In this document: piece after piece, positions 7,250 to 8,633 of the stretch
How positions within the stretch are numbered: the stretch's first letter is position 1
Layout: each line of letters opens with the position of its first letter
The notes under the pieces: model-generated
Database searches by the model: none
What the model saw: only the letters and a program-made list of their open reading frames with translations
What the model was told of the DNA's origin: nothing
Position numbers and translations under genes: made by a program
DNA from: an uncultured beta proteobacterium
GTDB taxonomy: Bacteria; Pseudomonadota; Gammaproteobacteria; Burkholderiales; Burkholderiaceae_C
Direction of reading: 5' to 3'
Length of the DNA stretch: 8,633 bases
Assembly (NCBI GenBank): GCA_903958915.1
Contig: CAJBVC010000323.1
Coordinates: 1-8,633, forward strand

Positions 7250-8625
7250 GATGTGTGTTCCTCATCTTTCAGAAACTCGGCGTACCACTGGCCACTGCTT
7301 TTGAGTATTCGGCGCTGGGTCTCAAAGTCAACGTAGGTCAAGCCGAACCTGCGGATGTAGCCCATAGCCCACTCAAAGTTGTCCAGCAGACTCCAGGCGA
7401 AATAGCCTTTGACGGGAATGCCTCTTTGGACGATTTCACGCAGTGCCAGCAGATGGCGCTGTAGGTAGGTGCGGCGTTGTATGTCCTCGACCGTGCCACT
7501 GAGCGTCACAACGTCGTCGTAAGTGGAACCGTTTTCGGTAATGTAAATGGCCTGAGGTTTGTAATCTGCAGCTACGCGCGCGAGCAGATCGACCATGCCT
7601 TGCGGAGACACCTCCCAGCCAAAGGCGGTGCGCTCGACATTGTTGGATTCAATCACCCGGGTACCCACCATGCCCTCGCCGGGAGCGTCAACCACCACCT
7701 CCGGAAAGTAGTAGTTCACTCCCAGAAAGTCGGTGGGTGTGGCAATCAGCGCAAGATCACCGTCGGCAACCACCGGTGCGTTGGCACCCAGAAGATCGAC
7801 GATATCGGCGGGGTAGCCGTGCCCGTGCAAGGGGTCCAGGAACCAGCGGTTGCGCAACCCATCATGGCGCACCTTGGCGGCAATGTCTTGGGGCAGATCC
7901 GACGCGGCACGAAGCGGGTGCAAACTCAGCGCGATGCCTACTTGGGCAGCGCTCGCATTGGCGCGAATCACCGGAACCGCGCAGCCGTGCGACACCAGCA
8001 CGTTGTGGCAAACCTGTAAGGCTGTTTTCAGATCCCGGATTCCCGGGGCGTGGCAACCCTCGTAATTGCCAAGAAAGGCGGTGCACCACGGTTCGTTGTG
8101 CGTGATCCAGTGCTTGATGCGGTCACCCAGGCAACGGCTCACGACATCGGCATAGGTTTCAAATGCCGAAACTGTCTCCCGGCTGGCCCATCCCCCCTGA
8201 TCCTGGAGCGTTTGCGGCAGATCCCAGTGGTACAAGGTGCACCAGGGCTCAAGATTGCGCTCCAGCATTCCATCGACCAGCCGGGAGTAGAAATCAAGGC
8301 CAAGCTGGTTGGGTTTGCCGCGTCCATGTGGGAAGATCCGGGGCCAGGCGATGGAAAAGCGATAGGCATTGGTGCCCAGTTGTTGCGCAATGTCCAGATC
8401 CTGCGGCCAACGGTGATAGTGGTCACAAGCGATGGCACCGCTAGACCGGTCCGCAATAGTCTGTGGGTTGGCGCAAAAACGGTCCCAAATCGACTCGCCT
8501 CGACCATCCTGCGTGGAGGCGCCTTCAATTTGATAGGACGACGTCGAGCAGCCCCACCGAAATTCAGGTCTAAAGTCGCTCCTGCGCAGTGCGGATGATT
8601 CGATGGTTGCAATGGATTGGGGCAT
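7246..8625 (-). CDS. GH1 family beta-glucosidase, cytoplasmic
   Basis: A 459-residue retaining beta-glucosidase of typical GH1 length. Hallmarks in order: the N-terminal signature FRWGCSTSSYQIEGA (22-36, with sugar-binding Gln32), YHWDLP (132-137, His133), the acid/base in THNEP (Glu178), the nucleophile in YITENG (Glu364), and the sugar-binding WSLLDNFEW (411-419, with Trp411 and Glu418). All catalytic and subsite -1 residues expected of the family are present. No signal peptide is seen, so it should work in the cytoplasm on glucosides brought in by the importer. Nothing marks it as a 6-phospho-beta-glucosidase, and the ABC (not PTS) neighbour argues against that. It is the first gene visible in the operon; the ATG at 8625 is preceded by GAGAAACA, a plausible but edge-truncated ribosome binding site. 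The real aglycone (cellobiose, gentiobiose, laminaribiose or an aryl glucoside) cannot be told from the sequence. Confidence 0.95.
   Translation of the reverse strand: MPQSIATIESSALRRSDFRPEFRWGCSTSSYQIEGASTQDGRGESIWDRFCANPQTIADRSSGAIACDHYHRWPQDLDIAQQLGTNAYRFSIAWPRIFPHGRGKPNQLGLDFYSRLVDGMLERNLEPWCTLYHWDLPQTLQDQGGWASRETVSAFETYADVVSRCLGDRIKHWITHNEPWCTAFLGNYEGCHAPGIRDLKTALQVCHNVLVSHGCAVPVIRANASAAQVGIALSLHPLRAASDLPQDIAAKVRHDGLRNRWFLDPLHGHGYPADIVDLLGANAPVVADGDLALIATPTDFLGVNYYFPEVVVDAPGEGMVGTRVIESNNVERTAFGWEVSPQGMVDLLARVAADYKPQAIYITENGSTYDDVVTLSGTVEDIQRRTYLQRHLLALREIVQRGIPVKGYFAWSLLDNFEWAMGYIRRFGLTYVDFETQRRILKSSGQWYAEFLKDEEHTS
7258..7263 (-). promoter_or_regulatory. Strong ribosome binding site of the sugar-binding protein gene
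   Basis: On the minus strand GAGGAA is followed by eight bases and then the ATG at 7249. It lies inside the last codons of the GH1 gene and is the best Shine-Dalgarno match I see in the window. That fits the need to make more binding protein than permease. Confidence 0.6.
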
Positions 8626-8633
8626 TGTTTCTC

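Overview
The window is one unbroken, single-direction gene cluster on the minus strand, read from right to left. I see seven complete genes and the start of an eighth, packed almost without spacers and so very probably one operon. The base composition is fairly GC-rich. The proteins resemble proteobacterial homologues: a GtsABC-like sugar importer, and a tryptophan-halogenase-like protein of the kind found in sugar loci of Xanthomonas and Caulobacter relatives. This suggests a Gram-negative proteobacterium, plausibly a Betaproteobacterium, but the sequence does not settle the lineage.

Order in the direction of transcription: a cytoplasmic GH1 beta-glucosidase (8625-7246); a secreted GtsA-like sugar-binding protein (7249-6014); two CUT1-type permeases (6001-5111 and 5114-4224); a MalK/UgpC-type ATPase (4220-3147); a flavin-dependent tryptophan-halogenase-like protein (3116-1587); an exported GH30 glycosidase (1590-136); and, running off the left edge, the N-terminus of an endonuclease/exonuclease/phosphatase (EEP) family lipoprotein (131-1). 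Three junctions are 4-base ATGA overlaps, three others are gaps of 3 to 12 bases, and the widest gap is 30 bases, just before the halogenase. No stretch above 300 bases lacks a gene. I see no RNA gene, mobile element, CRISPR array or convincing terminator. The operon promoter and any regulator would lie beyond the right edge.

The genes suggest a beta-glucoside or beta-glucan pathway. The exported GH30 enzyme would trim a beta-glucosyl polymer or glycolipid outside the cytoplasm, the ABC importer would bring in glucose or short glucosides, and the GH1 enzyme would cleave them inside. The outlier is the halogenase. It keeps the FAD-binding motif, the WxWxIP motif and the catalytic Lys/Glu pair of true halogenases, and its stop codon overlaps the GH30 start. 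Its substrate cannot be read from the sequence. The co-transcription of an apparently intact halogenase with an ABC-type glucoside uptake system is the most interesting point of this window.
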